From an uncultured Bacteroidota bacterium (lineage in GTDB: Bacteria; Bacteroidota; Bacteroidia; Chitinophagales; Chitinophagaceae): a stretch of DNA of 5,963 nucleotides. Shown piece after piece: positions 5,607-5,963 of the stretch. Each line of letters opens with the position of its first letter. Positions within the stretch are counted from its first letter, which is position 1. The DNA is taken from positions 1 through 5,963 of the forward strand of contig CAMPKR010000162.1 in assembly GCA_946887345.1 (NCBI GenBank), written 5' to 3'. Made by a program: the position numbers and the translations under genes. The notes beneath the pieces were generated by a model. It had not been told where the DNA came from and did no database searches. It was given only the letters and a program-made list of their open reading frames with translations.

Positions 5607-5963
5607 ATGAAAAGAATTTTGGTCCTCGCGCTCTGCGCTATCCTCCTGTCAACAAACACCTTTGCAAAGAAACCACCAACTATAGTGATAGAGACCGACT
5701 ACGGCAAAATAGAAATGATACTGTACGACAATACACCCAAGCACAGGGACAATTTCATAAAGCTGGCAAAAGAACATACGCTGGATGGCACCCTGTTTCA
5801 CCGTGTGATACCTGAATTCATGATACAGGGAGGCGATCCTGAATCCAAGGCTGCAAAACCAAGTCAGATGCTTGGGAATGGCGACCTGGGCTATACCGTT
5901 CCTGCAGAGATAAATGAGGTGAATTATCACAAAAAAGGTGCTCTTGCCGCCGCCCGTACTGCC
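5607..5963 (+). CDS. Secreted cyclophilin-type peptidyl-prolyl cis-trans isomerase (3' end beyond window)
   Basis: The open frame from the ATG at 5607 runs 119 codons to the window edge without a stop, so the gene is partial only because the window ends. Residues 1-20 (MKRILVLALCAILLSTNTFA) form a signal peptide, pointing to the periplasm or, less likely, the cell envelope. The mature part starts with IVIETDYGKIEMILYD and contains the cyclophilin core TLFHRVIPEFMIQGGDP (62-78). Arg66, Phe71, Met72 and Gln74 there correspond to the catalytic Arg55, Phe60, Met61 and Gln63 of human cyclophilin A. It continues with GYTVPAEIN and KKGALAAART (109-118), also typical. Proteins of this family speed up prolyl isomerisation during folding of exported proteins. 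About 80-100 further residues would be expected beyond the window. Confidence 0.93.
   Translation, partial: MKRILVLALCAILLSTNTFAKKPPTIVIETDYGKIEMILYDNTPKHRDNFIKLAKEHTLDGTLFHRVIPEFMIQGGDPESKAAKPSQMLGNGDLGYTVPAEINEVNYHKKGALAAARTA

Overview
The window looks like chromosomal DNA of a Bacteroidota bacterium, probably of the Chitinophagaceae/Sphingobacteriia type; the family is an inference. The evidence is a secreted protein with a type IX secretion (T9SS) type A C-terminal sorting domain, no clear Shine-Dalgarno sequences before starts, promoter-like elements of the Bacteroidetes TAnnTTTG form, and methylmalonyl-CoA epimerase, which is common in this phylum.

Layout. 1-133: non-coding upstream DNA. 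134-1384 (+): secreted multi-module Ig-like protein with a T9SS tail. A bidirectional terminator hairpin (about 1406-1431) separates it from a convergent three-gene Fe-S cluster assembly operon on the minus strand, transcribed iscS (3570-2350), iscU (2224-1808), iscA-type carrier (1782-1456). A 125-nt iscS-iscU gap holds an 11-bp inverted repeat and short CACATT repeats. Divergent from iscS is methylmalonyl-CoA epimerase (3689-4090, +). A gene-free stretch of about 340 nt follows (4091-4431), with a promoter-like element pointing rightward and a striking 11-bp-period tandem array (4286-4384). Next is a CorA-family Mg2+/Co2+ channel (5538-4432, minus) with its own terminator hairpin. Divergent from it is a secreted cyclophilin-type peptidyl-prolyl isomerase (5607 onward, +), cut by the window end.

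How the genes work together. IscS takes sulfur from cysteine, IscU is the scaffold on which the cluster is built, and the A-type protein carries clusters to targets. IscU keeps the LPPVK motif bound by the HscA chaperone, yet hscA, hscB, fdx and iscR are not in the window, so they must lie elsewhere or be absent. The other genes are ordinary housekeeping or secreted functions with no evident link to the isc operon.

I found no convincing undescribed system. The most unexplained structure is the 11-bp tandem array and the orphan promoter-like element beside it.
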